Origin: Clostridia bacterium
GTDB taxonomy: Bacteria > Bacillota > Clostridia > Oscillospirales > CAG-272
Direction: 5' to 3'
NCBI GenBank assembly: GCA_017452215.1
Contig: JAFTMU010000278.1
Location: 1 to 14,349 of the forward strand
DNA: 14,349 nucleotides
In this document: positions 1 through 6,857 of the stretch, in pieces
Layout: each line of letters opens with the position of its first letter
Position numbering within the stretch: position 1 is the first letter of the stretch
Notes under the pieces: model-generated
Seen by the model: only the letters and a program-made list of their open reading frames with translations
Database searches by the model: none
What the model was told of the DNA's origin: nothing
Made by a program: the position numbers and the translations under genes

Positions 1-69
1 AGGCGATTCATGAATCGCCCGTCCAAGGGAGTACGGATTTTTTAGGGCGGGCGATTCGTGAATCGCCCC
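1..69. repeat. Palindromic intergenic repeat, copy 1 (cut by window edge)
   Basis: Two palindromic arms are joined by a spacer beginning GTCCAAGGGAGTACGG and ending TTTTTTAGGGCGG. The left arm (1-20) reads AGGCGATTCATGAATCGCCC and the right arm (49-68) reads GGGCGATTCGTGAATCGCCC. The same arm-spacer-arm unit recurs at 370-447 in the same orientation. The unit codes for nothing convincing. It resembles the REP-like palindromes scattered through many Clostridia genomes (family knowledge, not searched here). Confidence 0.8.
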
Positions 70-313
70 TACAAGTGGGATGAGTGTGTTTTCTTTTTGT
101 GGGGTGAAAATTGGTAGGTTTTGAAAAAGTAAGATTTATCTGTGGAAAGCCAACGGTAATCCTTTGTGGATCCCTGCGTCGCAAGCCGCAAAGCGGCAGC
201 TCCTTGATTTTGGATCGGCTTGCTTCGCTCCCTCTCCAAAACTTCGACTGGCGAGCTTGCAAGCCTTTTCAGAGATGACAGGTAGAGTATAAAATATAGA
301 CAGTCCGCTCCTT
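70..313. other. Non-coding spacer
   Basis: I see no gene here. An open frame on the minus strand over 8-262 has no ribosome binding site and runs through the palindromic repeat, so it is not called. The stretch around 165-285 has short G+C-rich inverted pieces (for example GCAAGCCGC and GAGCTTGCAAGCC) and ends in AGAGATGACAGG. It looks like decayed intergenic repeat material. Confidence 0.5.
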
Positions 314-356
314 CACAGCTTGCTGTGGCTTACACCGTCTCCCATAGGGAGAGGCT
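314..356. repeat. MITE-like hairpin segment, inverted relative of 8492-8521
   Basis: The segment starts with the hairpin CACAGC-TT-GCTGTG (314-327). It continues with GGCTTACACC, then TCTCCC-ATA-GGGAGA and GGCT (to 356). The stretch 327-356 matches the reverse complement of 8492-8521 at all but two positions. That supports a dispersed, inverted repeat family rather than unique sequence. Confidence 0.7.
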
Positions 357-369
357 CATAAAAAATTGG

Positions 370-447
370 TAGGGGCGATTCATGAATCGCCCGTCCAAGG
401 GAGTACGGATTTTTTAGGGCGGGGCGTTCGTGAACGCCCCCTACAAG
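370..447. repeat. Palindromic intergenic repeat, copy 2
   Basis: This copy has the same unit as the window start. The left arm (373-392) is the perfect 20-bp palindrome GGGCGATTCATGAATCGCCC. The spacer is identical, and the right arm (421-440) is GGGGCGTTCGTGAACGCCCC. The right arm differs from copy 1, but the changes occur on both sides of the dyad, so pairing is kept. This points to selection on, or copying of, a folded form. Confidence 0.8.
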
Positions 448-585
448 GCTGGCGGGACAGCGCACAAAACGATATCTTACAGTCACCGCACGAACGGTTA
501 GTGCAGTGCAGTTACAAATTCAGTTTTTATATACCCTACGTTTGAAAGCTTTTGAAGAAATGGGGTAAGCCATGCGTGGCATGGC

Positions 586-616
586 GGGAGGGAACTTTTC
601 TCGAAAAGTTCCTCCC
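586..616. repeat. Hairpin 3' of the ior operon
   Basis: GGAACTTTT (591-599) pairs with AAAAGTTCC (604-612). The stem extends outward through GGGA/TCCC with one bulged G, leaving a 4-nt CTCG loop. It lies about 25 bp past the stop of the last operon gene, so it could end or protect the minus-strand transcript, but no run of T follows it. The flanking GTAAGCCATGC (565-575) is also found at 8515-8525, so the hairpin may belong to the dispersed repeat. Confidence 0.5.
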
Positions 617-641
617 CCGAAAAGTTTTCCCGTTTGAATAC

Positions 642-1064
642 TCAAATTTCAGAGATATCTGCTTGAATGAAACCGTTACGGCGCAGGATCGCTTCGGCAG
701 CTTCCAGCTCCTCTGCCTGAATGATCATGAATGCCTTACCGGTAGTTTTGCCCGCAAAGGCGTACATATATTCCACGCTGATGCCGCTTTCTGCCAACAG
801 GCGAAGGACACCAAGGGTTCCGCCGGGGGTATCGTCCATGGTCAGAGAGAGGACGTCGGTCACACGGACCACGATGCCCTCATCGTTGAGGATCTTCTTA
901 CCCTCCTCGGGCTTATCCACGATCAGGCGGAGAATTCCGAACTCGGAGGTATCAGCCAAGGAAAGGGCACGGATATTGATATTATTTTTTGCCAACAGGT
1001 CGGCTACCGCACAGATGCGGCCTTGCTTATTTTCCAAAAATACAAACAGCTGCTTGATGATCAT
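642..1064 (-). CDS. Tandem ACT-domain protein, last gene of the ior operon
   Basis: This is a 140-residue cytosolic protein made almost entirely of two ACT domains, about residues 1-68 and 70-138. The first contains FLENKQGRICAVADLL and NINIRALSLAD, and the second contains GVLRLLAESGISVEYMYAF. ACT domains bind amino acids and act as sensors or allosteric partners. No catalytic domain is attached. The ATG at 1064 is preferred because AAAGGAG stands at the right distance. A TTG six codons upstream would overlap the previous stop and the ribosome binding site itself. The gene follows paaK by 14 nt, so it is surely co-transcribed. Stand-alone two-ACT proteins of this type often neighbour phenylacetate-CoA ligase and IOR genes (family knowledge). 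A role in sensing phenylalanine, tyrosine or tryptophan is inferred, and the ligand is not visible in the sequence. Confidence 0.88.
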   Translation of the reverse strand: MIIKQLFVFLENKQGRICAVADLLAKNNINIRALSLADTSEFGILRLIVDKPEEGKKILNDEGIVVRVTDVLSLTMDDTPGGTLGVLRLLAESGISVEYMYAFAGKTTGKAFMIIQAEELEAAEAILRRNGFIQADISEI

Positions 1065-1078
1065 CTTTGCTTCTCCTT

Positions 1079-2389
1079 TCAAATTTTGCCCTTGCGGTTA
1101 TCGATCACACGCTTGGCTTTTCCCTCGCTGCGAACGATGGAATGGGGGTTCACCAGATGCACCTTTGCGCTGATGCCCAGCATGGAGCGGAGCTCGTCGG
1201 TGATGAATCTTTCCAGCTTTTCGATTGCCTTGATATTATCCGAGAAGAAATGCTCGCTCATTTCCACGTTGATATCAAAGGTATCGGTATTATTGACACG
1301 GTCCACGATGATCTGATAGTTGGGTGTGATCTGATCTCCGCTGACCTTGAGGAGCACCTCCTCGATCTGCGAGGGGAACACGTTGACACCGCGAATGATG
1401 AGCATATCGTCGGTGCGTCCGTTGGGCTTGCGCATACGGATATGGGTTCTGCCGCACTTGCAGGGCTCGGGGTTGAGAGAGCAGATGTCACGGGTGCGGT
1501 AGCGGATCACGGGGAACGCCTCCTTGGTGATGGAGGTAAATACCAATTCACCCGTTTCACCCTCGGGCAGGACCTCTCCTGTTTCGGGATCGATGATCTC
1601 CACGATGAAGTGATCCTCCCAGACGTGCATGCCTGCCTGCTCGGTGCATTCGCCCGAAACGCCGGGGCCAAGGACCTCGGAGAGTCCGTAGATATCGTAT
1701 GCCTTGAGTCCGAGCTTTTCCTCAATTTTCAGGCGCATATCCTCGCTCCAGGGCTCGGCGCCGAAGATACCGATGCGGAGCTTTAATTGATCCTTGACAC
1801 CCATCTTTTCAATCTCCTCGGCAAGATACATTGCGTAGGAGGGGGTGCAGCAAAGGACGGTAGAGCCGAAGTCGATCATGGTCTGGATCTGGTTTGCGGT
1901 GTTACCTGCGGAGATGGGAATGACGGTAGAGCCCAGATAATCTGCTCCTCCGTGAGCGCCAAGACCGCCCGTAAAGAAGCCGTAGCCGAAGGACACCTGT
2001 ACGAAATCCTCGGCGGTGACGCCTGCCGCACCCATCACACGGGCAACGCATTCGTCCCAAAGCTTCAAATCGTTGCGGGTGTATCCTACCACGATTCTCT
2101 TACCCGTAGTTCCCGAGGAGGCGTGGACACGCACCACGTCCTTCAAGGGGGTGGCGAACAGACCGTAGGGATAATAGTCTCTCAGATCCTTCTTATAGGA
2201 GAAGGGGACCTTGTGCAGATCCTCGATGCCCTTGATGTCCTCAGGCTTGAGCCCCGCCTCGTCCATACGGTTGCGGAAGCACTCCACGTTCTCGTAGCAG
2301 CGCTTGATCTGTTGGCAAAGCCGCTCACTTTGCAGCTTTTTCAGCTCCTCACGGGGCATACATTCGATTTCTTTGTTGACGAATCCCAT
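1079..2389 (-). CDS. paaK: Phenylacetate-CoA ligase family protein (PaaK-like)
   Basis: This 436-residue protein is the usual length for PaaK-type AMP-forming ligases, which make arylacetyl-CoA from an arylacetate, ATP and CoA. The P-loop-like adenylation motif SSGTTGKRIVVGYT lies at about 91-104. The family motif YGLSEVLGPGVSGEC is at 234-248, RYRTRD at 296-301, CKCGRT at 310-315 and RGVNVFPSQIEE at 333-344. The C-terminal SEGKAKRV (421-428) carries the expected catalytic lysine. No signal peptide or membrane segment is seen. The start is preceded only by a modest AAGG, so translation may be weaker than for iorB. It lies 36 nt behind iorB and 14 nt before the ACT gene. The context points to phenylacetate, 4-hydroxyphenylacetate or indoleacetate as substrate, but specificity cannot be read from the sequence. 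Confidence 0.9.
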   Translation of the reverse strand: MGFVNKEIECMPREELKKLQSERLCQQIKRCYENVECFRNRMDEAGLKPEDIKGIEDLHKVPFSYKKDLRDYYPYGLFATPLKDVVRVHASSGTTGKRIVVGYTRNDLKLWDECVARVMGAAGVTAEDFVQVSFGYGFFTGGLGAHGGADYLGSTVIPISAGNTANQIQTMIDFGSTVLCCTPSYAMYLAEEIEKMGVKDQLKLRIGIFGAEPWSEDMRLKIEEKLGLKAYDIYGLSEVLGPGVSGECTEQAGMHVWEDHFIVEIIDPETGEVLPEGETGELVFTSITKEAFPVIRYRTRDICSLNPEPCKCGRTHIRMRKPNGRTDDMLIIRGVNVFPSQIEEVLLKVSGDQITPNYQIIVDRVNNTDTFDINVEMSEHFFSDNIKAIEKLERFITDELRSMLGISAKVHLVNPHSIVRSEGKAKRVIDNRKGKI

Positions 2390-2425
2390 TTTGTGTACCT
2401 TCTTTGATAATTGTAGATTTTATGA

Positions 2426-2995
2426 TTATTTTCCGTATACAAGGTCAAATGCTTTGAGATTGACCTCTAAAAACTTCGGGGGGACGGTGGTCTTGATGGT
2501 CTCCACCCATTCCTCATAGGGGATGTCGGTGTTTTTTGCCATAACGCCGATGAGAACCACGTTGACTGCCTTTGCGCTTCCTGCTTCCAGCGCAAGAGAA
2601 AGAGCGTCAAGAGAGGTCAGGTCGGTGACGGCGTCTAATTTTTGAAGAATGTCGGCGGGATATTTTGCCGCACCTGTGATCACGGGCATGGGGTTGATCT
2701 TTTGCTCGTTGACGATCATTTTGCCGCCCTTTTTGAGCCACGGCAAGGCACGGTAGGCTTCCAGCAGCTCAAAGGCGAGAATGATATCTGCCTCCCCCTT
2801 ATCGATGATGGGAGATTGCACCTCGTCGCCGTATTTGACGTAGGTGACCACGCTTCCGCCTCTTTGGCTCATACCGTGCACCTCGGAGACCTTGACGTCA
2901 AAGCCCTGACGAATGACGGCGTTTCCGAGAATGCGGCTGGCAAGCAGCGTTCCCTGACCGCCCACGCCGACGATCATAATATTCTTGGTACTCAT
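2426..2995 (-). CDS. iorB: Indolepyruvate:ferredoxin oxidoreductase, beta subunit
   Basis: This 189-residue protein is the small (gamma-domain-like) subunit of IOR. With IorA it carries out the CoA-dependent oxidative decarboxylation of aryl-pyruvates to aryl-acetyl-CoA, CO2 and reduced ferredoxin, and it can work in reverse. The N-terminal MIVGVGGQGTLLASRIL (7-23) is the family's nucleotide-fold signature. SEVHGMSQRGGSV (37-49) is the conserved motif seen in IorB and the gamma part of 2-oxoacid:ferredoxin oxidoreductases. Length and motif order are normal. The start is fixed by AAAAGGAGG within the last codons of iorA. Only one base separates the iorA stop from this ATG, so the two subunits are translationally coupled, as expected for a tight heteromer. 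Confidence 0.95.
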   Translation of the reverse strand: MSTKNIMIVGVGGQGTLLASRILGNAVIRQGFDVKVSEVHGMSQRGGSVVTYVKYGDEVQSPIIDKGEADIILAFELLEAYRALPWLKKGGKMIVNEQKINPMPVITGAAKYPADILQKLDAVTDLTSLDALSLALEAGSAKAVNVVLIGVMAKNTDIPYEEWVETIKTTVPPKFLEVNLKAFDLVYGK

Positions 2996-2996
2996 C

Positions 2997-4745
2997 TTAC
3001 GCTTCCTCCTTTTCGATTGCTCCGAAGGGGCAGACGCCTACGCAAAGGCCGCATCCGTTGCATTGGGTGATATCGATGCGGACCGCACCTGTTTCTGCAT
3101 CCAGGCTGATGGCGGGGCAGCCCAGCTTCATGCAGAGCTTGCACTCACGGCAACGGTCGGTGACGGTGCAGTGTCCCGTATATTTCACGGTTTTGAGCAG
3201 TGCGCAGGGGCGCTGTGCGATGATGACAGAGACCTCATCGGTATTGACCTCCTCACGGACCACCTTTTCAAAGTTTTTGACGTCGAAGGGGTCAGCAACT
3301 CTGACACGCTCCACGCCAAGTCCTTGGCAGAGCTTGATCAGATCCACCTGACGGGTCGCCTCGCCTCGGATGGTCTTGCCCGTGGTGGGGTTTTCCTGGT
3401 GTCCCGTCATACCCGTGATGGAGTTATCCAGAATGATGACGGTGTTGATGCCTTGATTGTAAACGATATCGGCAAGACCCGTAATGCCCGAATGCATAAA
3501 GGTGGAGTCGCCGATGACGCTGACCAGCTTGTGGGCAAAGTCCTTGCCCTGCACCTTTGCCATGCCGTGAGCGGCACTGACCGAGGCGCCCATGCAAACG
3601 GTGGTATCCACCGATGCCAAGGGGGCAACTGCGCCCAGAGTATAGCAGCCGATGTCACCCGAAACGGTCAATCCCAGCTTTTTGAGCACGTAGAAGGTGC
3701 CTCTGTGAGGGCAGCCTGCGCACATGACGGGGGGACGGCCGGGGATCGCCTCGGCGGGGGTATCGAAGGGAGCGGGCTCCTCTCCAAGGACCGCCTTGCG
3801 GATCATGGAGGGGGTATATTCTCCAAGGAGAGTAAAGAGGCTCTTGCCCTCGACGGCAATGCCCATGGCAAGGCAGGAATCCTCGATAAAGGGATCCAAT
3901 TCCTCGATCACGTAGACCTTTTTGCATTTTGCCGCAAAGTCAGAGAGCAGCTTTTTGGACAGAGGCCATACAAGACCCAGCTTGCAGTAGTTGACACGGC
4001 TGCCAAGGGCTTCCTTGGCGTAGCGGTAGGAGATGCCTGCGGTGATCACGCCGACCTCGGCGCCGTTATCCTCTACGGTATTGAAGGGACAGTCGGCGGC
4101 GTATTCCTCCAAGGCACGGGTGCGTTCCTCTACCACCACGTGGCGCTTGATAGCGTTGGCGGGCATCATCACATATTTTCCGATGTTCTTTTCATAAGGC
4201 TTGACGGGGAGATTCTCTCTCTCTCCCATCTCCACAAGGCTTTGGGAGTGGGAAACACGGGTGGAAAGACGGAGGAAGAAGGGGGTGTCAAAGCGCTCGC
4301 TCAAGCCGAACGCCAAACGGGTGTATTCCTTGCATTCTTGGGAATCCGATGGCTCCATCATGGGGATCTTTGCCGCTCTTGCGTAGTGACGGGAATCCTG
4401 CTCGTTTTGGGAGGAGTGCATTCCCGGGTCGTCTGCCACGCAGAATACGGCGCCGCCGCCCACGCCCGTGTAGCTGTTTGTAAAAATAGGGTCTGCCATG
4501 ACGTTGAGTCCCACGTGCTTGCAGCAGGACATGGCTCTTGCACCTGCGATGGATGCGCCGATGGCGACCTCTGCGGCTACCTTTTCATTGGGCGCCCATT
4601 CCACGAACACGTCGTCGGCGGGATAGGTTGCCATGCACTCGGTGATCTCGGTGCTGGGGGTTCCGGGGTAAGAGGAGACCAGGTGAACACCTGCCTCCCA
4701 AGCGCCTTGGGCTACGGCAGCGTTTCCAAGTAAAAGCTTTTTCAT
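2997..4745 (-). CDS. iorA: Indolepyruvate:ferredoxin oxidoreductase, alpha subunit
   Basis: This 582-residue thiamine-diphosphate iron-sulfur enzyme is the catalytic subunit of IOR. The N-terminal pyrimidine-binding region contains VSSYPGTPSTEI (23-34). A middle 2-oxoacid oxidoreductase domain follows. The TPP-binding domain shows CAGCPHRGTFYVLKK (342-356), GDIGCYTLG (363-371), and GDS at 412-414 leading to LDN at 439-441. The C-terminus is a two-cluster ferredoxin domain: CRECKLCMKLGCP (532-544) and CNGCGLCVGVCP (562-573). All eight cysteines are present. The ATG at 4745 is chosen because GAAAGGA sits 8 nt ahead. The longer open frame to 4805 has no such site and overlaps the upstream synthetase. 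It lies 20 nt behind the acyl-CoA synthetase. Known substrates of the family are the 2-oxoacids of Trp, Phe and Tyr. Confidence 0.96.
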   Translation of the reverse strand: MKKLLLGNAAVAQGAWEAGVHLVSSYPGTPSTEITECMATYPADDVFVEWAPNEKVAAEVAIGASIAGARAMSCCKHVGLNVMADPIFTNSYTGVGGGAVFCVADDPGMHSSQNEQDSRHYARAAKIPMMEPSDSQECKEYTRLAFGLSERFDTPFFLRLSTRVSHSQSLVEMGERENLPVKPYEKNIGKYVMMPANAIKRHVVVEERTRALEEYAADCPFNTVEDNGAEVGVITAGISYRYAKEALGSRVNYCKLGLVWPLSKKLLSDFAAKCKKVYVIEELDPFIEDSCLAMGIAVEGKSLFTLLGEYTPSMIRKAVLGEEPAPFDTPAEAIPGRPPVMCAGCPHRGTFYVLKKLGLTVSGDIGCYTLGAVAPLASVDTTVCMGASVSAAHGMAKVQGKDFAHKLVSVIGDSTFMHSGITGLADIVYNQGINTVIILDNSITGMTGHQENPTTGKTIRGEATRQVDLIKLCQGLGVERVRVADPFDVKNFEKVVREEVNTDEVSVIIAQRPCALLKTVKYTGHCTVTDRCRECKLCMKLGCPAISLDAETGAVRIDITQCNGCGLCVGVCPFGAIEKEEA

Positions 4746-4765
4746 ATGTATAATCCTTTCTTGAT

Positions 4766-6400
4766 TCAGCTCTCGATCTGTTGAGCCACCAGGCTCTCGC
4801 CGCAATACTCCCGACGGAGCTTGGGCTTTTCGATCTTGCCTGTGGGGTTGCGGGGAACGGTTGCAAAAATGATCTTACGGGGGCGCTTGTAGCGGGGCAG
4901 GGGAGCGCAGAAGCGATCCAGCTCCTCCTCCGTAAGGGTTGCGCCCTCTTTTAATTCTACGATGGCGGCTGCGATCTCGCCAAGGCGAGGCTCGGGAAGT
5001 CCGATGACTGCCACGTCCTTGACTGCGTCGTGCTTGCGGATGAAGTCCTCGATCTGCACGGGGTAGATGTTTTCACCGCCTGTGATGATGACGTCCTTTT
5101 TACGGTCCACCAGGAAGATGAAGCCGTCCTCGTCCTCCATTGCCATGTCTCCCGTCAGGAGCCAATCGCCGTGCAGAATCTCACGGGTGGCTTTTTCGTC
5201 CTTATAGTAGCATTTCATCACGCCGGGACCCTTGACGCAAAGCTCGCCCACCTCTCCACGGGGGACTGCCTTTTCCTGCTCGTCCACGATGCGGACCTGC
5301 CAGCCGTAGCCTGCCTTACCGATGGCGCCCACCTTGTGGACGTTCTCCACGCCCAGGTGCACGCAGCCGGGACCGATGGACTCGGACAGACCGTAGTTGG
5401 TGTCGTATTGGTGCTTGGGAAAGAGCGTCAGCCAGCGGCGGATCAGGGAGGGGGGAACGGGCTGCGCACCGATGTGCATCAGGCGCCAAGCGTCAAGATC
5501 GTAATCCGAGAGCTTGATGTCTCCTCTCTCTACGGCGTCCAGCATATCCTGCGCCCACGGCACCAGCAGCCAGACGATGGAGCATTTTTCATCCGAGGCG
5601 GCACGGAAGATCCATTCGGGGCGGGTACCCTTGAGAAGGACGGCTTTGCTTCCGCTCATCAAGGAGCCGAACCAGTGCATCTTGGCTCCCGTGTGGTACA
5701 GGGGAGGGATGCAGAGGAAAACGTCGCTGTGGGATTGGGAATGGTGCTTTTGCTCTACACGGGCAGAGTGGATCAGACTGCGATGTGCGTGCAAGATCGC
5801 CTTGGGAAAGCCCGTGGTGCCCGAGGAGAAGTAGATGGCGGCATCGTCCTCCTCGTTGATTTGGATCTGAGGCTCCTTTGCGTTGCAATAGGAGATCATT
5901 TTATCGTAGCTGTCGGCAAAATAGGGGCAATCCTCGCCCACGTAGAACATTTGCTTGATGTCGGGGAGGCAATCGCAGATCTGCTCCATACGTCCGATAA
6001 ACTCGGGACCGAACACAAGGGTGGAGCAATCCGCTTTTTCGAGACAGTATTTGATCTCGTCTGCTACGTAGCGGTAGTTGAGGGGCACCACGATGGCGCC
6101 TGCTTTGAGGACGCCGAAATAGATGGGAAGCCACTCGATGGAGTTCATCAAGAGGATCGCCACCTTGTCCCCACGCTTACAGCCACGGGTCAAGAGGAGG
6201 TTGGCAAAGCGGTTTGCCTTGGCGTTGAACTCCTCCCAGGTGAGTGTGCGGCGGAAGGGCTTGCCCGGCTCGGGCTGCATCAGGGAATAATCCTTCCAGG
6301 TGATGCGGCTCTCGGGCTCGAAGCAGGGGTTGATCTCTACCAGAGCGGCCTCGTCAGCGTAGAGGCTGGCGTTTTGATTTAACAGATCGATGATGGTCAT
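4766..6400 (-). CDS. AMP-forming acyl-CoA synthetase, first gene of the ior operon
   Basis: This 544-residue member of the ANL (acyl/aryl-CoA synthetase) superfamily activates a carboxylic acid to its CoA thioester via an acyl-adenylate. The adenylation motif YFSSGTTGFPK is at 190-200, NYGLSES at 335-341 and TGD at 416-418. The hinge region DRKKDVIITGGENIYP is at 432-447. PTGKIEK (519-525) holds the conserved catalytic lysine. There is no transmembrane segment. An AAAGGAG site stands 6 nt before the ATG. The operon therefore encodes two different CoA ligases, this one and a PaaK-type enzyme, flanking iorAB. They may have different acid substrates. The family is too broad to name the substrate, so an aromatic or branched acid is only an inference from the neighbours. 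A structured leader precedes it. Confidence 0.9.
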   Translation of the reverse strand: MTIIDLLNQNASLYADEAALVEINPCFEPESRITWKDYSLMQPEPGKPFRRTLTWEEFNAKANRFANLLLTRGCKRGDKVAILLMNSIEWLPIYFGVLKAGAIVVPLNYRYVADEIKYCLEKADCSTLVFGPEFIGRMEQICDCLPDIKQMFYVGEDCPYFADSYDKMISYCNAKEPQIQINEEDDAAIYFSSGTTGFPKAILHAHRSLIHSARVEQKHHSQSHSDVFLCIPPLYHTGAKMHWFGSLMSGSKAVLLKGTRPEWIFRAASDEKCSIVWLLVPWAQDMLDAVERGDIKLSDYDLDAWRLMHIGAQPVPPSLIRRWLTLFPKHQYDTNYGLSESIGPGCVHLGVENVHKVGAIGKAGYGWQVRIVDEQEKAVPRGEVGELCVKGPGVMKCYYKDEKATREILHGDWLLTGDMAMEDEDGFIFLVDRKKDVIITGGENIYPVQIEDFIRKHDAVKDVAVIGLPEPRLGEIAAAIVELKEGATLTEEELDRFCAPLPRYKRPRKIIFATVPRNPTGKIEKPKLRREYCGESLVAQQIES

Positions 6401-6471
6401 AGTATTCTCCTTTTGACCGAAAAAACAAAAATGCCCTCTGCAAAGACGCAGAGGGAGGGATCGGTCAACAT
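6397..6471 (-). CDS. Possible 24-codon leader peptide overlapping the synthetase start
   Basis: An ATG just after the predicted transcription start opens a 24-codon frame. It runs through the whole leader and ends at TGA inside the synthetase start (CTATGAC, a 4-base ATGA overlap). Codons 10, 15 and 17 are all TTT (Phe), in or behind the terminator-like hairpin. No ribosome binding site precedes this ATG; the predicted 5' end would be only a few nucleotides upstream. The Phe codons can be a by-product of the T-rich tract. The overlap is neat and the operon handles aromatic compounds, so it is listed, but it may well be chance. Confidence 0.25.
   Translation of the reverse strand: MLTDPSLCVFAEGIFVFSVKRRIL
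6413..6468 (-). promoter_or_regulatory. Structured leader / possible attenuator of the ior operon
   Basis: Read on the minus strand, TTGACCGA (6468-6461) is the exact complement of TCGGTCAA (6420-6413). Between them sits a perfect 8-bp hairpin, CCCTCTGC-GTCTTT-GCAGAGGG (6455-6434), followed by CATTTTTGTTTTT. The hairpin plus T-rich tail looks like an intrinsic terminator inside the leader. The outer stem ends right beside the AAAGGAG of the synthetase. It does not resemble a T-box or any riboswitch I recognise; it is too short for most. Confidence 0.55.
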
Positions 6472-6480
6472 CTTTTATCC

Positions 6481-6510
6481 ATTATATCATAGCCGTATAC
6501 GGGTTGTCAA
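6481..6510 (-). promoter_or_regulatory. Sigma-A-type promoter of the ior operon
   Basis: TTGACA (6510-6505) and TATAAT (6486-6481) are separated by 18 bp on the minus strand. Both boxes are perfect consensus, with one base more than the ideal spacing. Transcription would start near 6474-6476 and enter the structured leader. Confidence 0.85.
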
Positions 6511-6821
6511 GAAGTTTTGCTTGATTTTGAGGGGAGAGGGGCGGAAAAATGGAGAAAAAAGGGGGTGTTGATCAAATACCGAACGAATTTGAGACACCCC
6601 ATATCAGACAACGCCACTCTTTTATTCTATCAGCATTGCGTCCCGAAACTCATATAAGAAAAATCTTTACTTTCGCCCAGCAAAATCCGTACGATTAGCA
6701 TACGATAAAAGATGTGAGCAAACTGAAAAATCATCGTTTACATTGGCATATAGCTAATATAAAGTGCTATTCGCCAATTCATTAGCCAGACTGTTTCAAT
6801 TATAATATTGGTAAAGATTAT
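6511..6821. other. Intergenic region with direct repeat, hairpin and operator-like sites
   Basis: No gene is seen. The part 6518-6552 is the left direct repeat described separately. An imperfect hairpin follows, with GGGGTGT (6562-6568) pairing ACACCCC (6594-6600) and CAAAT (6573-6577) pairing ATTTG (6587-6591) inside it. From about 6600 the sequence becomes AT-rich and leads into the promoter and operator-like dyads of the XRE gene. Confidence 0.6.
6518..6552. repeat. Left direct repeat flanking the xre-abrB cassette
   Basis: TGCTTGATTTT, then GGGGAGAGGGG, then GGAAAAATGG recurs at 8328-8363 in the same orientation with a few differences and one indel. In both places the repeat follows an ATCCATTATATC block (6478-6489 and 8278-8289). 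The two copies bracket the AT-rich cassette. Confidence 0.65.
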
Positions 6822-6842
6822 TTGCTAATATTATTGGCTATG
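6743..6842. promoter_or_regulatory. Promoter and operator-like dyads in front of the XRE gene
   Basis: TATAAT at 6801-6806 is a good -10 box; the -35 (TTCATT, 6778-6783) is poor, which suits a regulated promoter. Around it lie a dyad TTGGCATATAGCTAA (6743-6757), two direct copies TTCGCCA/TTAGCCA 12 bp apart (6770-6788), a larger dyad whose arms TTGGTAAA and TTTGCTAA span 6808-6828, and TTGGCTA (6834-6840). The first dyad matches 12 of 15 bases with TTGGTAAATAGCCAA before the abrB gene. Binding by the adjacent XRE protein is inferred. Confidence 0.55.
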
Positions 6843-6857
6843 ATTGGAGGGATAGTG

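Noticed and set aside
552..1316. 254-codon plus-strand frame over the ACT gene
   Set aside because: It begins inside a repeat/hairpin and crosses the ACT and paaK genes antisense. The translation has no domain character.
2985..4733. Long open frame of 582 codons on the plus strand opposite iorA
   Set aside because: It is the mirror of iorA in a G+C-biased codon pattern. The product is His/Gly/Asp-rich without any recognisable domain and there is no good ribosome binding site.
5030..6382. Open frame of 450 codons on the plus strand opposite the acyl-CoA synthetase
   Set aside because: Same antisense artefact: no family motif, no promoter and no ribosome binding site. The minus strand carries a clear ANL enzyme.
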